Positions 10,521 to 22,341 are shown, counted from the stretch's first letter. The stretch is DNA of 64,000 bases from Chaenocephalus aceratus (GCA_023974075.1 CM043807.1:2815407-2879406), one strand, 5' to 3'. Numbers and translations: made by a program. The notes: a model not told the origin generated them from the sequence alone.

Positions 10521-10564
10521 ACGTTTTTGAGGCTTATCCTGGTGATGATCATATTCAGTATATG

Positions 10565-10790
10565 CAGTGGTGGAAAAAGTATTCAGACTCTTTACTTGAG
10601 TAAAGGTAATGATTCTAAACTGTGAAATATTCTTTCTAAAAACTTTTAAATTACTAAAATAAATGTGGTGAAGTAAAAAGTATAATATTGGCTTCCAAAA
10701 AGTAGAAGTATTATAAATGAAAAGTACTCGGGTAAAGCACAAGTACAATGTGTGTCCATGTTAAGTACACCTCTTGAATATACACCACTG
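10565..10790. mobile_element. 226-bp hAT-type MITE with perfect 8-bp TSD
   Basis: Begins CAGTGGTGGAAAAAGTA and ends TATACACCACTG, flanked on both sides by AGTATATG (10557-10564 and 10791-10798). An 8-bp duplication with CAGTGG termini is the hAT signature. The interior (ACTTGAGTAAA, AAGTACTCGGG) belongs to a family seen again at 17405, 24400, 49290 and 50285. Confidence 0.9.
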
Positions 10791-10798
10791 AGTATATG

Positions 10799-11494
10799 AT
10801 TCCAATATTCAATATCCCTTCACAGCTTAAATGTTATCTCAGCTCCAATCGCCCGAATCTGATCAAACCTCATAGTTTTGTTTCCCTCTTGGATCGCCCA
10901 CAGCTGTCTCTCTCTCTCTCTCTCTGTCCACACACACTCCGTCCTGAGCTGCTTCTGTTTGTCCTTGTGGAGGACATGTCATTTGAAAAGACACAACTCA
11001 TCCTCTTCCCCTGCCGTCAAGGTTCTTATTTTTGGTCACATCACTTGTCTTGCACATCATGTATTCAAGCTTACATAAATCACTGGATGTTATTATATTA
11101 CTGGAACTTTATTCACTTCTTGAGATATGAAAGTGTTATCTCCGTTGTTCTATTATTATGCTAGTAATTAGCAACCGCAGGCGACCTTCACATCTTTAAA
11201 GAGAGAGAGCATTCACTTCTCTTGTTTTTTATATGTTGCTCATGAACAAGGTTTTAAGAAAAGTGTGCATTGTACGGGTTAAACCGTTTTCTATTACATA
11301 TTTTTGGAATATAAAGGCTAGAAATGGTGTTGCCATGTCTACGGACAATGTTACCTTTAACGTGACATAGCTATGACCTCATGAAGGGGGGGATGTCTAA
11401 AGGTAAAGTGAGGGACAAATGGAATCAGGATGTTAAGTTTGTTCTGGGAATCAAAACACGTGGTCTTCAAGGAGCGGGGGGAGGAAGAGGACGG
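10799..11494. other. No gene recognised
   Basis: Low-complexity CT run at 10905-10925, otherwise unremarkable. No TIR or coding signal. Confidence 0.4.
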
Positions 11495-11573
11495 GCAGGA
11501 GGAGGAGGAGGAGGAGGAGGAGGAGGAGGAGGAGGAGGAGGAGGAGGAGGAGGAGGAGGAGGAGGAGGAGGAG
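11495..11573. repeat. (GGA)n microsatellite
   Basis: About 26 GGA units. It generates poly-Gly, poly-Glu and, on the minus strand, poly-Ser open frames that are not genes. Confidence 0.97.
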
Positions 11574-11797
11574 AGACTCAGAGAGACTGTGTCCTTCACC
11601 TCATCGTCTCCCCCTCCTGAGACCTCCTCTCTCTCCTCTTCCTCCTCGCTCTCCCCTCCTTTGATGTTCCTCTCTCTTTAACTCCTCAGTGACAGTGACA
11701 ATGATTTTTATTGAACACATGTTTCTTATTCTTTAGTTGAGGCTGCAGCACAAAGTGCAACACACACAGGATGAAGAGGATCCTCGGCCCTGCTGGA

Positions 11798-11801
<4 letters not shown>

Positions 11802-11837
<36 letters not shown>
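11802..11837. repeat. (GT)18 microsatellite
   Basis: Uninterrupted GT dinucleotides. Confidence 0.97.
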
Positions 11838-11841
<4 letters not shown>

Positions 11842-11940
11842 CCTACTACATTAGTGACTAAATTACATTCCTCAAAAAACTCTAAGCTTGTTTAAGAAAA
11901 AGCAAACTACAATGAAGAGAACTGAAACATTGAGTTCATT

Positions 11941-12015
11941 GAATGTATGATGTCATCAGATTACACATAATTGCAGTAGGTTAGCTAAAAGCCATAGTAT
12001 TAAGTTAAACCTCGT
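11941..12015. mobile_element. Fragment related to the 54.3-kb hairpin element
   Basis: TTACACATAATTGCAGTAGGTTAGCTAAAAGC...AGTATTAAGTTAAA resembles TTTCACATAACCGCATTAGGTTAGTTGAAAGC...AATATCAAGTTCAAA at 54290-54340. Boundaries unknown. Confidence 0.4.
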
Positions 12016-12651
12016 AGTTTGTCATCTGTTGAGATAATACATTTAATCAAAGCCAACATTTCAGTTTTTTCAGAGCAAAGTAATAATAAAAAAATGTAAC
12101 AAATTCTATTTTAGATTTATAAAAAAAACTACTAATACATTCCTGCTGATTTTAACATTGGAACAGAGCCACCTGCTAACGGTGTGCACTAAATAATGAG
12201 AAGTGTTTAAAAATGTATTGTTATTTATGGGCTGATCCTTATTGCAGCTCAAGAGATTTGCTGGTCAATATTCAACCATCCACATTTCGATGTATGTGTT
12301 TCAAGGTGAAGCATTTCTACCTGTCCAAATATTATATTATTGAAAGCTGTAGAAACATCAATGTGAACAACCTTGTGTGATTTCCCATTGACCCGTGCAG
12401 TGTGTTGCTGCATGTTTCTTCAACACGTGGGCCTATTCAAAAGAGTGAGAGGGCTGCATTGAGTCGCGCCTTGCTGATGTCCTAAAGAACAACCGACTGT
12501 GGCTTCAAGGTTATATCTTGTATTAACCTGTTCAACCCAGAGGCCCCCGGAGTTTTTTTCACAAAACTGTGTCTCAGGGCTTCTTAACATTTAAAAACCT
12601 ATTAATTAAAACTCAGCTACCTGACGATACGAACCATTTTTACCGAAACAA
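12016..12651. other. No gene recognised
   Basis: AT-rich. A TTAACCTGTTCAACCC phrase at 12523 resembles a TTAA-element end (see findings). Confidence 0.4.
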
Positions 12652-12831
12652 GGCAAGGCCAGGCAAGGCAAGTTAAGTTTATTTATATAGCACTTTTCAA
12701 CACAAGGCAATTCAAAGAGCTTTACAAAAAATGAAAGACATTAAGCATTAAAAAAGAAAAGCTAATAAAATAAACATTAAAAGAAAAAATACATGGATAA
12801 AAGTTACAGTGCAGTTTAAGATGTGAATAGT

Positions 12832-13314
12832 TCAATTAAATGCAGCGACAAAAAGAAAAGTCTTCAGCCTGGATTTAAAAGTAGTCAGAGTTGCAGCGGA
12901 CCTGCAGGTTTCTGGGAGTTTGTTCCAGATATTTGGAGCATAATAACTGAACGCTGCTTCTCCATGTTTAGTTCTGACTCTGGGGACAGAAAGCTGACCA
13001 GTCCCTGAAGACCTGAGAGATCTGGATGGTTCATAGTTTAGCAGGAGGTCAGTAATGTAATGTGGGCCTAAACCATTCAGTGCTTTATAAACCAGCAGCA
13101 GTATTTTGAAATCTATTCTTTGACACACAGGAAGCCAGTGTAAAGACTTCAGAACAGGAGTGATATGATCCACTTTCTTAGTGTTAGTGAGGACTCGAGC
13201 AGCGGCGTTCTGAATCAGCTGCAGCTTTCTAATAGATGTTTTAGTGAGACCTGTGAAGACACCATTGCAGGAGTCGAGTCTACGGAAGATAAAGGCATGG
13301 ACAAGTTTTTCCAA
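12832..13314 (-). pseudogene. L2 RT C-terminal region (ORF piece 3)
   Basis: Continues the L2 polyprotein in a new frame: [55 protein letters not shown], then ...NIWNKLPETCRS... to FVAAFN and a stop. The LHWLPV and RIDFKILLLVYKAL blocks are the conserved tail of L2/CR1 proteins. A few residues normally found before EKLVHAF seem missing at the junction near 13315, so the frameshift comes with a small deletion. Confidence 0.85.
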
Positions 13315-14138
13315 ATCCTAGATATATTCTTTAGGTGATAGTAGGCTGATTTAGTAACTGTTTTAATGTGACTGTTGAAACTCAGGTCAGAGTCCGTGAC
13401 TACACCTAGATTTCTGGCTTTATCTGTTGTTTTGAATATTGCACACTGAAGCTCAGCGCTAACTTGTATACGTTCTGACTTGGCTCCAAAAACCATTACC
13501 TCAGTTTTATCTTTGTTTAGTTGGAGAAAGTTCTGACACATCCAGTCATTGATTTGTTCAATGCACTTACTCAGTGTTTGAATTGGAGCATAGTCTCCTG
13601 GTGAAATTGTTACGTAAATGTGTGTGTCATCTGCATAGCTATGGTAACTTATTTTGTTGTTCTTCATTATCTGAGCCAGTGGTAGCATGTAGATGTTAAA
13701 GAGAAGAGGCCCCAAGATGGAGCCTTGAGGAACCCCACATGTCATATTTGTCAACTCAGATGTGTAGTTACCTATAGAAACAAAGTTGTTTCTGTCCTTT
13801 AAGTAGGATTCAAACCAATTTAGAACTGTTTCCGAAAGTCCCACCCAGTTTTCCAGTCGGTCTAGTAATATGTTGTGGTCAACAGTGTCAAACGCAGCAC
13901 TGAGATCTAATAATACTAACACTGAAGTTCTGCCACTGTCTGTGTTTAAGTGGATGTCATTGAAGACCTTTACAAGAGCAGTCTCAGTGCTGTGGTTTGG
14001 ACGAAAGCCTGACTGGAACACATCAAAACAGTCATTTAAATGCAAGAAATTACTCAACTGTTGAAAAACAACTTTTTCATTGATTTTACCTAGAAATGGG
14101 AGGTTTGATATGGGCCTGTAATTGTTCATTACTGAAGC
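13215..14138 (-). pseudogene. L2 reverse transcriptase core (ORF piece 2)
   Basis: RT fingers and palm. Counted from the Met at 14129: [12 protein letters not shown] at 2-13, [13 protein letters not shown] at 40-52, [12 protein letters not shown] at 74-85 (catalytic Asp), [13 protein letters not shown] at 132-144 and YADDTHIY at 165-172 (catalytic pair). All catalytic residues are intact. The frame is lost after about HLKNISRI, where the true continuation moves to another frame (piece 3). The Met is arbitrary; the real protein continues from piece 1. Confidence 0.88.
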
Positions 14139-14140
14139 AT

Positions 14141-15499
14141 CTAGATTATTCGTTTTAAGAGCGGTTTAATGACTGCAGTTTTCAGGGCCTGTGGAAAAAT
14201 ACCTGAGTGAAGAGATTTGTTTACTATATGAAGTAGATCTGAAGCCATGCAAGGCAAAACATCTTTGAAAAATCCTGTTGGAATAATATCAAGGGAGCAG
14301 GAGGAGGACTTCAGAAGTTGAATAATGTCCTCGAGGTTTTTATCATTAATCTGATGGAATTGTGTCATGGTGTCTGAATTGATGTTAAGTGGACACAGAG
14401 ACAACACATTTGCTGTTCCTGATGCAGAGGCACTGACTGCTTGTCTGATTTTCTGAATTTTGTCAGTGAAGAAGGCAAAATCATTGCACGACCTGGTGGA
14501 TAGAAATGCAGAGGCTACTGACACTGGGGGGTTAGTTAGTCTGTCGACGGTAGCAAACAAGGCACGTGCGTTGTTTTTGTTTTTGGTAATGATGTCAGAG
14601 AAGAACGATTGTCGTGCGTTTTTCAATTCCAAATTATAAAGGCCAAGTCTCTCTCTATAGATTTCAAAGTGAACCTGGAGATTTGTTTTTCGCCATCTGC
14701 GTTCAGCTTTTCGACATTCTCTTTTTTCTGTTTTCACGGTCATGGCCTTTCTCCATGGAGATATTTTCTTGCCAGTCACTTCCTTTACCTTAATTGGAGC
14801 AATGGCATCTATAACATTTTTAATTTTTGAATTAAAATGATCTACTAGCTCATTTACTGAGGTGTTAGCAGGGGCAAGTGTGGTAGAAAAATTCTGAGTA
14901 AACATTTCCCTAGTATTTTCAGTTAAATATCGCTTTGTGGTTACCTCTTTTTGAACATTTGGGTGAACAGAAATAGAGCTCTCAAAGAAAACACAGGAAT
15001 GGTCAGAGAGTGCAACATCAGTCACCACAACCTTAGAGATATTCAGACCCTTTGAGATAATTAAGTCCAGAGTGTGCCCCTTATTGTGCGTGGGCTCCGT
15101 CACATGCTGAGTCAGTCCATAGCTATCAAGAACACAAAACAGTTCTTTAGCCCCTCTGTCCTGGGGGTTGTCAACATGGATGTTAAAATCACCAACAATG
15201 ACTAGACGGTCAAAGTCAATACTCACTATAGACAGCAGTTCAGTAAAGTCATCAAAAAAGCTTGCACAGTATTTGGGTGGTCTATAGATATTTAGGAACA
15301 GAGCTCGAGAGGAGCATTTCAGCTGAAGGGCCACATATTCAAAAGAATCAAAGTTTCCATACGATGTCTTGCTGCATTGAAGGGAATCATTGAACAGAAT
15401 AGCAACTCCACCCCCTTTCTTATGCATTCTTTCCTGACTCATAAAACTAAAGTTGGGAGGGGTTGATTCGATAAGAACAGCTGCACTGACAAAACACAA
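14141..15499 (-). pseudogene. L2 endonuclease plus RT N-terminus (ORF piece 1)
   Basis: This is the C-terminal two thirds of an AP-type endonuclease, which nicks the genomic target. Visible are the KGGGVAILFNDSL segment, YRPPKYC, IVGDFNIHVD (catalytic Asp/Asn block), the THNKGHTLDLIIS block, and the closing LSDHS with its catalytic His. It then enters the linker (PWRKAMTVKTEKRECRKAER) and the RT start (DIIPTGFFK, ...TAVIKPLLK). After LLK the frame ends at a TAG. One missing A in an A-run near 14152 would explain the shift into the next piece. The N-terminal catalytic Asn and the ETW block lie beyond the truncation. Confidence 0.88.
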
Positions 15500-15500
15500 G

Positions 15501-16237
15501 TCTCACAAGAAGCGTCTAAATGAGTCCTGAGCGAAGAAATACTAACACACTCTAGGTATAAATACCCTTATTACATATCAGATCTGCACAAACAAGATAT
15601 CGATTAGCAAGCGGAGATTCCACAGATTCTAGGGGTATAAGTATCATCACTGAGCGATGGGGAAGCAAACACATACACAACACAGAGCTTTACGGAGCAA
15701 AAAAGGGACATTGTCTTACCTTTGCTGTTGTTCTGATCAAAAATTGGTTAATCCAATGTGTCTGTGTCACTTTGAAAGGATTACTGATAATCCATCGTCA
15801 TATTTATGGCAAACACTGAGTTTTCATATAAAGCTATTATGATAGCTTCCGGTTTTGGGAATTCTGGCTGTGCATCACTCTATTCACCAATGGGTAATGT
15901 TTAGATGGATTTTGGAACTTCCCCTCGATTCCATTGGCTCTAACGGTTAAAAAGAGACGTCAATCATCAAAATCGACCGATGGGTTCCAGAGATATGAAA
16001 AATCCACCCAAATGACCCCAGAAGTGGGTTTTTTTTTCTAAATCTCTCTAAAAAGGTCAAATGTCAAATGTTTTGCATCAATCTTGATAGAGGGTACTTA
16101 TTATATGTTATAGTTTGGATTCCTAAAGCTTTTAGTCTACTATGACATCATTCAATGGTGGTTTTCACTGTAAGTAATGTTTTTTTTTTGGACGGACACA
16201 ATAATTTACATTTTACTATGTTCAATCTGAATTTACT
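15501..16237. other. No gene recognised
   Basis: AT-rich. Possibly belongs to an older element interrupted by the L2 and by the piggyBac-type MITE (see findings). Confidence 0.35.
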
Positions 16238-16241
16238 TTAA

Positions 16242-16812
<571 letters not shown>

Positions 16813-16819
16813 TTAAAAT

Positions 16820-17404
16820 GAAAAAAATCCATATTGATTCTGACTTTTCTACATCCAACTCACATGATATCATGAGTTATCTCATTGCTTTGAGAAAAAA
16901 GATTATTAATTTACCCCTTTTAGAAGTAAAGGTATAGTCATTTGTTCTGGGAGACCTGAAAAACAGGCTCGGGGCTTAACTGGTTGACTAAACTAAGATG
17001 TGTTTTTCACACCAACTACCTCTGTGACCTTGCTGCAGTAAAATATATGAGACAAAAATACACTTCTCCTCTCCCCCATGCATCACATCACACATCATAA
17101 GACAGCACTGCGCCGTGATGTGAGAAACAGATCCAATGAAACAGCTGTATGTGCTGCAGCCATCCATTGCCAATCTGCGGTGTGATTGAGGAAGATCCAG
17201 CCAGTGAGCATGTCTAGGCTTCTAGGCTGCCTAACCTCCTGAACCTACAATCATGCCACAGTCTTCAGGGAATTGCAACTCTCGCCTCACAAATCTAAGG
17301 AATACAATATACTGCAGCCATGGGGTCAAAACTGCTCTGGAATCAGCTCTACTGCACTTAGTATGAGGCAACATTACAGCTGTGAAAACGCAAAATGTTG
17401 TGAC
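16820..17404. other. No gene recognised
   Basis: Short open frames only. GGGGCTTAACTGGTTGA at 16971 may be an element end. Confidence 0.4.
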
Positions 17405-17884
17405 AGACAGCTGTGTTAAATAACTAAGTAAACTCACTCAAGTACTGTACTTAGGATATTGACAGACTGGTACTTGAGTATTGCAATGTTTAACTACCCT
17501 GTACTTTTACCCCAATACAATTCAGATTACTTCACAGATGTGGATGAATGATGTGAAATCTAACCAAGTGTTGAATCAGACTTTAGTTCCACCTGGAGTA
17601 AATCCACAAGCTACCCTGCAGTCTACAAAGTACTTCAGACTAGCTGCACCTTCACCAGCTTTGAGAACACTTTCTTGATCAATCATTATAAAACATATCA
17701 TATATATTATTCTGAAATGGACCAATCTGCACAATGACTACTTTTACTGACGCTACTTTAACTATATTTTGATGAGACTACTTTTCTACTTTTACTTGAG
17801 TAACATTTTGAATGCAGGACTTTTACTGTAACAGAGTATTCCTACACTCTGGTACTTCTACTTTTACTCAAGTACACAATCTGA

Positions 17885-17940
17885 GTACATTACATTACAT
17901 TGCATTTAGCTGACGCTTTTATCCAAAGCGACTTACAATA
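17885..17940 (-). mobile_element. LINE insertion reduced to its last ~50 bases
   Basis: Reads ATTACATTACATTGCATTTA, GCTGACGCTTTTATCCAAAG and CGACTTACAATAAG, the exact reverse complement of the 3' terminus of the LINE ending at 34936. Only the terminal segment plus its ATTAC tail is present, sitting inside the 33-bp array. Confidence 0.85.
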
Positions 17941-18140
17941 AGTACTTCTACTTTTACTCAAGTACAAGATCTGAGTACTTCTACTTTTACTCAAGTACAA
18001 GATCTGAGTACTTCTACTTTTACTCAAGTACAAGAACTGAGTACTTCTACTTTTACTCAAGTACAAGATCTGAGTACTTCTACTTTTACTCAAGTAGAAG
18101 ATCTGAGTACTTCTACTTTTACTGAAGTACAAGATCTGAG
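17941..18140. repeat. 33-bp minisatellite, about 6 units
   Basis: The unit is GAGTACTTCTACTTTTACTC followed by AAGTACAAGATCT; variants carry GAACT or GTAGAAG. Because 33 is a multiple of three, a repeated LSKSRSTQILY frame stays open on the minus strand; it is not a gene. Confidence 0.92.
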
Positions 18141-18318
18141 TACTTCTCCCCTCTGCTAACAGAAAGTTGTACCTGTTTGGAAAAGTAAAAGAGGACCTTG
18201 CATTTGAGTGGTTTTACTTTGAAAGAAATTCTAAATAAGGACCATAAACAAAGAAGGCATACATTTGAGCTAAGTGTTAGTGGCAGTTGGTGAGCATCAA
18301 CAGCAAACAGGCCGAGGC

Positions 18319-19523
18319 TAGGGTGACCAGATGTCCCGCTTTGCGCGGGACTGCACAGCATTTTCACGACTTTTGGTGCGTCCCGCAAATTGAGACGATG
18401 TCCCGCATATTTCATTTTGATTGGCTAAAACGCTTTTCTTTAAAATCAGATTCATCCAATGGCTGTTGAGAAAGCAGGGAAGGCTATCATCAGGGGGCTG
18501 TGTTTGCTGTCAATCAAACTGTAACACACGGCGGGTGCTGGTCAAGTGTTAACCAATGAGAGGAACTCACTCACACACACCCCCCCACCCCGCCAAACAA
18601 CAACAACGAACGCAGGCGACGCAGCAGGTTATGGAACATGGAGGAAACTGAAACTACAGCTAAGAAGAAAGGAAGATGCACATACAACAAAGACTGGGAA
18701 GACACTTACCCGTGGGTGAAGCCGGTGCAGGGCGACTCTCAGAGAGTTTTGCAATCTTTGCAAGAGTAATTTTTAAATTTCACATGGCGGTGAATACGAC
18801 GTCAAAAGACACAGAGAATGCGATTCTGACAAGAAACGTGTCGCTCAAAAAGAGACATCCCACTCTATGGAGACATTCCTACTCAAACCAAAAAATGATG
18901 GCCACTCAGACAAGGTGACAGCAGCAGAAACAACCAGTGTTTACCATACAGTGCAACACTCCCATTCATACCGGTCAAATGACTGGTAACAAGCTAGTGC
19001 CGACCATTTTTCAAGACTCTGAGATAGTAAAGAAAATGTCATGTGGTCGTACAAAAGCAGCGTCCATAATAACAGATGTGCTTGCCCCTGCCTCTGTGGA
19101 GAGTTGTTTGACAGAGTCAAAGACACCAGTGGTTCTAGGTGACAGAAGGCCCACCATCTGTTGCTGTGATGGACAAAACTGAAAGCTATTTTATTTTATG
19201 TATTATTATGTTCTGTTCCCTCCTGGCCAGTGTTGGTCTTATGCTATCTATTAATTGATGTTGTGCCTACTTGTACAGGTAATACACTAGTTGAATTAAG
19301 AAGATGCATTTCTAAACACTTGAAGTGAATAATGCCTGCTGCCTTAGTTTACTTTTCTTTATTAAAAAACTGCATTTTGACTTCACTTTCTGCTCTGTTG
19401 TTATATATTTGTTACGTTTTTTTTCCCGGGGGTTGGGGGGTGCTGTTGAGAGGGTGTCCCACATTGTCCCACACAACCATACTCCTTGTCCCACATTTGG
19501 TTTGTTGGGATCTGGTCACCCTA
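18319..19523 (+). mobile_element. hAT element, internally deleted, with 8-bp TSD
   Basis: Starts TAGGGTGACCAGATGTCCCG and ends GGGATCTGGTCACCCTA. The flanks are GCCGAGGC (18311-18318) and GCCGAGAC (19524-19531), an 8-bp duplication with one mismatch, as for hAT. At 1205 bp it is too short for a full transposase, and only an N-terminal coding remnant (18638-19180) is present. Confidence 0.88.
18638..19180 (+). pseudogene. N-terminal remnant of a hAT transposase
   Basis: From the ATG at 18638 the reading begins MEETETTAKKKGRCTYNKDW and continues EDTYPWVKPVQGDSQ, the start of a zinc-finger-type N-terminus seen in some fish hAT-like proteins (recalled). The frame then breaks. Further recognisable pieces are LLKPKNDGHSDKVTAAETTS, VYHTVQHSHSY and, in another frame, KKMSCGRTKAASIITDVLAP followed by ASVESCLTESKTP. 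The RNase H-like core and the C-terminal dimerisation domain are absent. No intact protein can be made. Confidence 0.6.
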
Positions 19524-19614
19524 GCCGAGACTGAAGGCTGATTGACTTCCATTGACTTTCCATCACTTTAGGCGCATTCACACCGCAGTACTTTTCCCAC
19601 AAAGGGTCATCAGA

Positions 19615-19654
19615 ACTTAGTTCATGAGAACTCTTTAGTTCTCATGAACTAAGT
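19615..19654. repeat. Perfect 18-bp hairpin
   Basis: ACTTAGTTCATGAGAACT (19615-19632), a 4-base loop, then its exact reverse complement (19637-19654). Confidence 0.95.
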
Positions 19655-19826
19655 ACAGATCGCGTTCACACCGGAATAAGTCCCTGGGGGAGGATTAGGC
19701 AAATGAAGCCGCTGACGTCACTTCTTCTTCTTCTTCTGCTTTGGGTTTACTGTCAGGCCGCAACCCACTTCACGGCGTATACTGCCGCCCAAAGTCCCCG
19801 GCCGGAAGTCCCCGGAGTTGGGGACT

Positions 19827-19873
19827 GGCTTCAGTAGAAGCTGCTGGGAGTCCCAGCAGCTTCTACTGAAGCC
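19827..19873. repeat. Perfect 23-bp hairpin with 1-base loop
   Basis: The arm 19827-19849 (GGCTTCAGTAGAAGC...) is followed after one G by its exact reverse complement at 19851-19873. It lies in the middle of the MITE. Confidence 0.95.
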
Positions 19874-20207
19874 TTCCGAGTAAATCTCCAGAACGCCGAC
19901 ACCTCCTCATCTCCACCGCTCCCATGTTTTATGTTGTGTTGCCATAAGTTAGTCTCTCTGCGTTTCTGCGCTGGGCTAATGCTAATGCTAATAATGCTAA
20001 TGCGAGGATAATAAAATGGCGGCTTCACAAAACTTTTTGGGAGTTTTACGGGGCGTAGTTTGCAATCCGCCCAGCCAATCAGACATCGGAACCTTTTTAA
20101 AAGGGGGTGAAAAGGTTCTCATGAACTAATTTTAGTTCCGGCTCTTTTTGGTGTGAACGCAACATTTCGGAACTATAGTGGGAAAAGTACTGCGGTGTGA
20201 ACGCGCC

Positions 20208-20609
20208 TATTGTCTTTCCCTTTATTGTGTGTGAATTGGCCTGTCTGGTGGAGCGCTAATGGAGAGGCTGCAGAAAACAAGATGGAAGATGGAATGTGTG
20301 AACTGCATACAAAACATTCATGTTTCCCAGCTGACCTGAAACTGTTCACACCAAACAGACTTCTAACACAAACAGACGTGACTTCAAACCTTGTGTTTTA
20401 CTAAGATTTAGATTATTGCAGAAAATTATATTTGTATTCTTGATGTATAATCCTGGCTAAAGAAGTAGAACTAATATCAACAGGTGTGGAACCTATGGAA
20501 CCTACTATACCACATCTGTATAGTTTTAAATGCTAACTCATTTATAACGTTTTTGTGTACCGGTCGTGTTTGTGTACCGGTAGTTTTATTATAAAGTATA
20601 TATATATAT
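20208..20609. other. No gene recognised
   Basis: AT-rich, ending in a (TA)n run that served as the insertion site of the next hAT element. Confidence 0.45.
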
Positions 20610-21313
20610 TAGGGCCGGGACTTTAACGCGTTAATTAAACAAAAATTAACGCGTTAAAAAAATTAACCCATTTTAATCGCACTTTAATCGCACTTATTTT
20701 TGCACAGCGGAACGTTTCTCACTGGATGAGTTTCAGGCGTACCGATTATACTGGAGCACCAACAACGTTCATGACTTCAGCATGGGACTACAACAACAAC
20801 AAACCACGGTGAACAATAGTCAAACATGAACGAACAAGCTGATGAGACCGCTTTGGTCGGCCCCGTGGATGGGACATTTTGTTTTAAAAAACGGACAGAT
20901 GGAAGCGTCGATAAGAGCACGGTTGTGTGCAAATTATGCAAAAAAGAATTTGCATATCACCGCAGCACATCAAGCCTAAAGTATCACCTACATGCAAAGC
21001 ATGTAGCAGCTAGCGTGGACGTTAGCCCGACTCCGAGTGCAAGGAACCACACCCTGACCCAACCCACACTCAACCAGATGACTGGTTTCAGGGCCAGGAT
21101 AAGTAAATCCACGTCTGAGAGGATAACCAGCTCCCTGGCTCACTGGACTGCACTCGACTGTAGACCACTTGGAGTCAAATCCATGTGAAAATTGCTTCTC
21201 ACTGTTCTCAGGTCAAATATGTATATTTGATTAAAAATGCGATTAATTTCGATTAATTAATTACAAAGCCTCTAATTAATTAGATTAATTTTTTTAATCG
21301 AGTCCCGGCTCTA
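20610..21313 (+). mobile_element. Short hAT derivative carrying only a BED-finger exon
   Basis: Termini TAGGGCCGGGACT and AGTCCCGGCTCTA are inverted repeats. Both flanks are ATATATAT-type, compatible with an 8-bp duplication but uninformative because the site is (TA)n. GCGTTAATT and TTAATCG motifs recur subterminally. The only coding content is the BED-type fragment at 20826-21188. Confidence 0.8.
20826..21188 (+). CDS. BED zinc-finger fragment of a hAT transposase
   Basis: An open frame of 120 codons from the ATG at 20826. Residues 34-59 (VCKLCKKEFAYHR...LKYHLHAKH) form a BED-type finger with C35, C38, H54 and H59; in hAT transposases this finger binds transposon DNA. Upstream residues TFCFKKRTDGSVDKS are usual for the ZBED-like N-terminus. 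After a TQPTLNQMTGF linker the protein ends at residue 120; the catalytic core and C-terminal dimerisation domain are deleted. With an intact start and finger it could encode a small DNA-binding protein, though I see no promoter and cannot tell whether it is transcribed. Confidence 0.65.
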   Translation: MNEQADETALVGPVDGTFCFKKRTDGSVDKSTVVCKLCKKEFAYHRSTSSLKYHLHAKHVAASVDVSPTPSARNHTLTQPTLNQMTGFRARISKSTSERITSSLAHWTALDCRPLGVKSM

Positions 21314-21330
21314 ATATATATATATATATA

Positions 21331-22341
21331 TTAGGGCTGTCAAACGATTACAATTTTTAATCAGATTAATCACAGCTTAAAAATTAATTAATCATGATTA
21401 ATCACCATTCGAACTATGTCCAAAATATGCCATTTATTTATGTATATTGTTGTGGGAATGGAAAGATAAATGAAAGAAGGCGGATATATCCATTTAACAT
21501 ACAGTATCTATGTTTATTATAACATTGTTCTGCATGTCAAAATGAAAGACAACCCACACACCTATCAATCATCAAACCGTGGGGTCTTAATTCATTACGT
21601 GTTGATTTCTATCAACGGGGGAGTACTTCAGGAAAGTCGACAGAGGGGGGGGGGGGGGGCTAGTGGAGTACTTCGTGACCACAGAGTGTGAACGTTGTGA
21701 TCAGCTGTTTTAGCGCAGTTCTCCAGTGAGGGGGGGGAGTCTCCCTCCGCAGCCGGTTGGCGTAGTTTTGGCACAGTTCCGTTGTACAGACCGACGTTAA
21801 CAGCAGCCTGTCTGTGCACACGGAGACCGACTCTGTCGTCCGGTGATCTAACCGCCTTCTGGAAAAGCTTCACAAGTACGTCGGTACGCAAATGCGCTTT
21901 GTGACACAAGTTATGTGCACCCCTGTACCAGAGCCATATTATTACTATTATATGGCTCTGCCCTGTACTACAGCAAGAGTATTCTCCGTCGGGACTTCCT
22001 GCAACAACACCACGCCGTTATCAAAGATGTTCTATTGAGAAGACGATCACTGCGTGACAAAAGTTTTCAAAACCGTGGCTACTGAAATCAATCTTACTAA
22101 CTGCTGTCTGTGCAATTTACTCCGCGCGAGTTGGCAGACTTTATTTTGCTTACTTTAACATCATTTTTCATGGTGGGGCTAAGCCATTTCTTGGTATGGG
22201 TGTAGCCTACCCCAGCCATACCCTGGCGCTGCCACTGGTGGCACGTATGGGGCGGGCCATTCTGCACATGCGTTAAATATTTTAACGCAATTAATTCAAA
22301 AAATTAATTACCCCGCCGTTAACGCGATAATTTTGACAGCA

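Larger units (their letters stand above)
12652..15500 (-). mobile_element. L2-type LINE, 5'-truncated and frameshifted
   Basis: The minus strand holds an endonuclease-RT polyprotein followed by a 3' UTR and an AAGGC-type tail at 12652-12672. The copy starts inside the endonuclease (about 15500), so the 5' UTR and the first part of the ORF are missing. The polyprotein is split by frameshifts near 14150 and 13315. The 3' end is nearly identical to the copy at 5432-5905. Confidence 0.9.
17405..18150. mobile_element. Long member of the AAGTACTT-rich MITE family, tandemly expanded
   Basis: Contains phrases diagnostic of a common teleost non-autonomous repeat: TGAATGCAGGACTTTTACTG, AGAGTATTCCTACACT, and repeated ACTTTTACTCAAGTA. 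It belongs with 10565-10790, 24400-24580, 49290-49455 and 50285-50700. The right part has expanded into the 33-bp array at 17941-18140 and been hit by a LINE tail at 17885-17940. No clean termini are visible. Confidence 0.65.
19571..20207. mobile_element. MITE with ~30-bp TIRs and two perfect internal hairpins
   Basis: Left end GGCGCATTCACACCGCAGTA and right end TACTGCGGTGTGAACGCGCC are inverted over about 30 bp with one mismatch. The flanks TTA and TAT suggest a 2-3 bp target duplication but do not settle the superfamily. Contains hairpins at 19615-19654 and 19827-19873 and a second near-terminal pair (TTCACACCGGAA / TTTGGTGTGAA). Confidence 0.8.

Noticed and set aside
11357..11681. Poly-Ser, poly-Gly and poly-Glu open frames
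   Set aside because: Generated by the GGA microsatellite.
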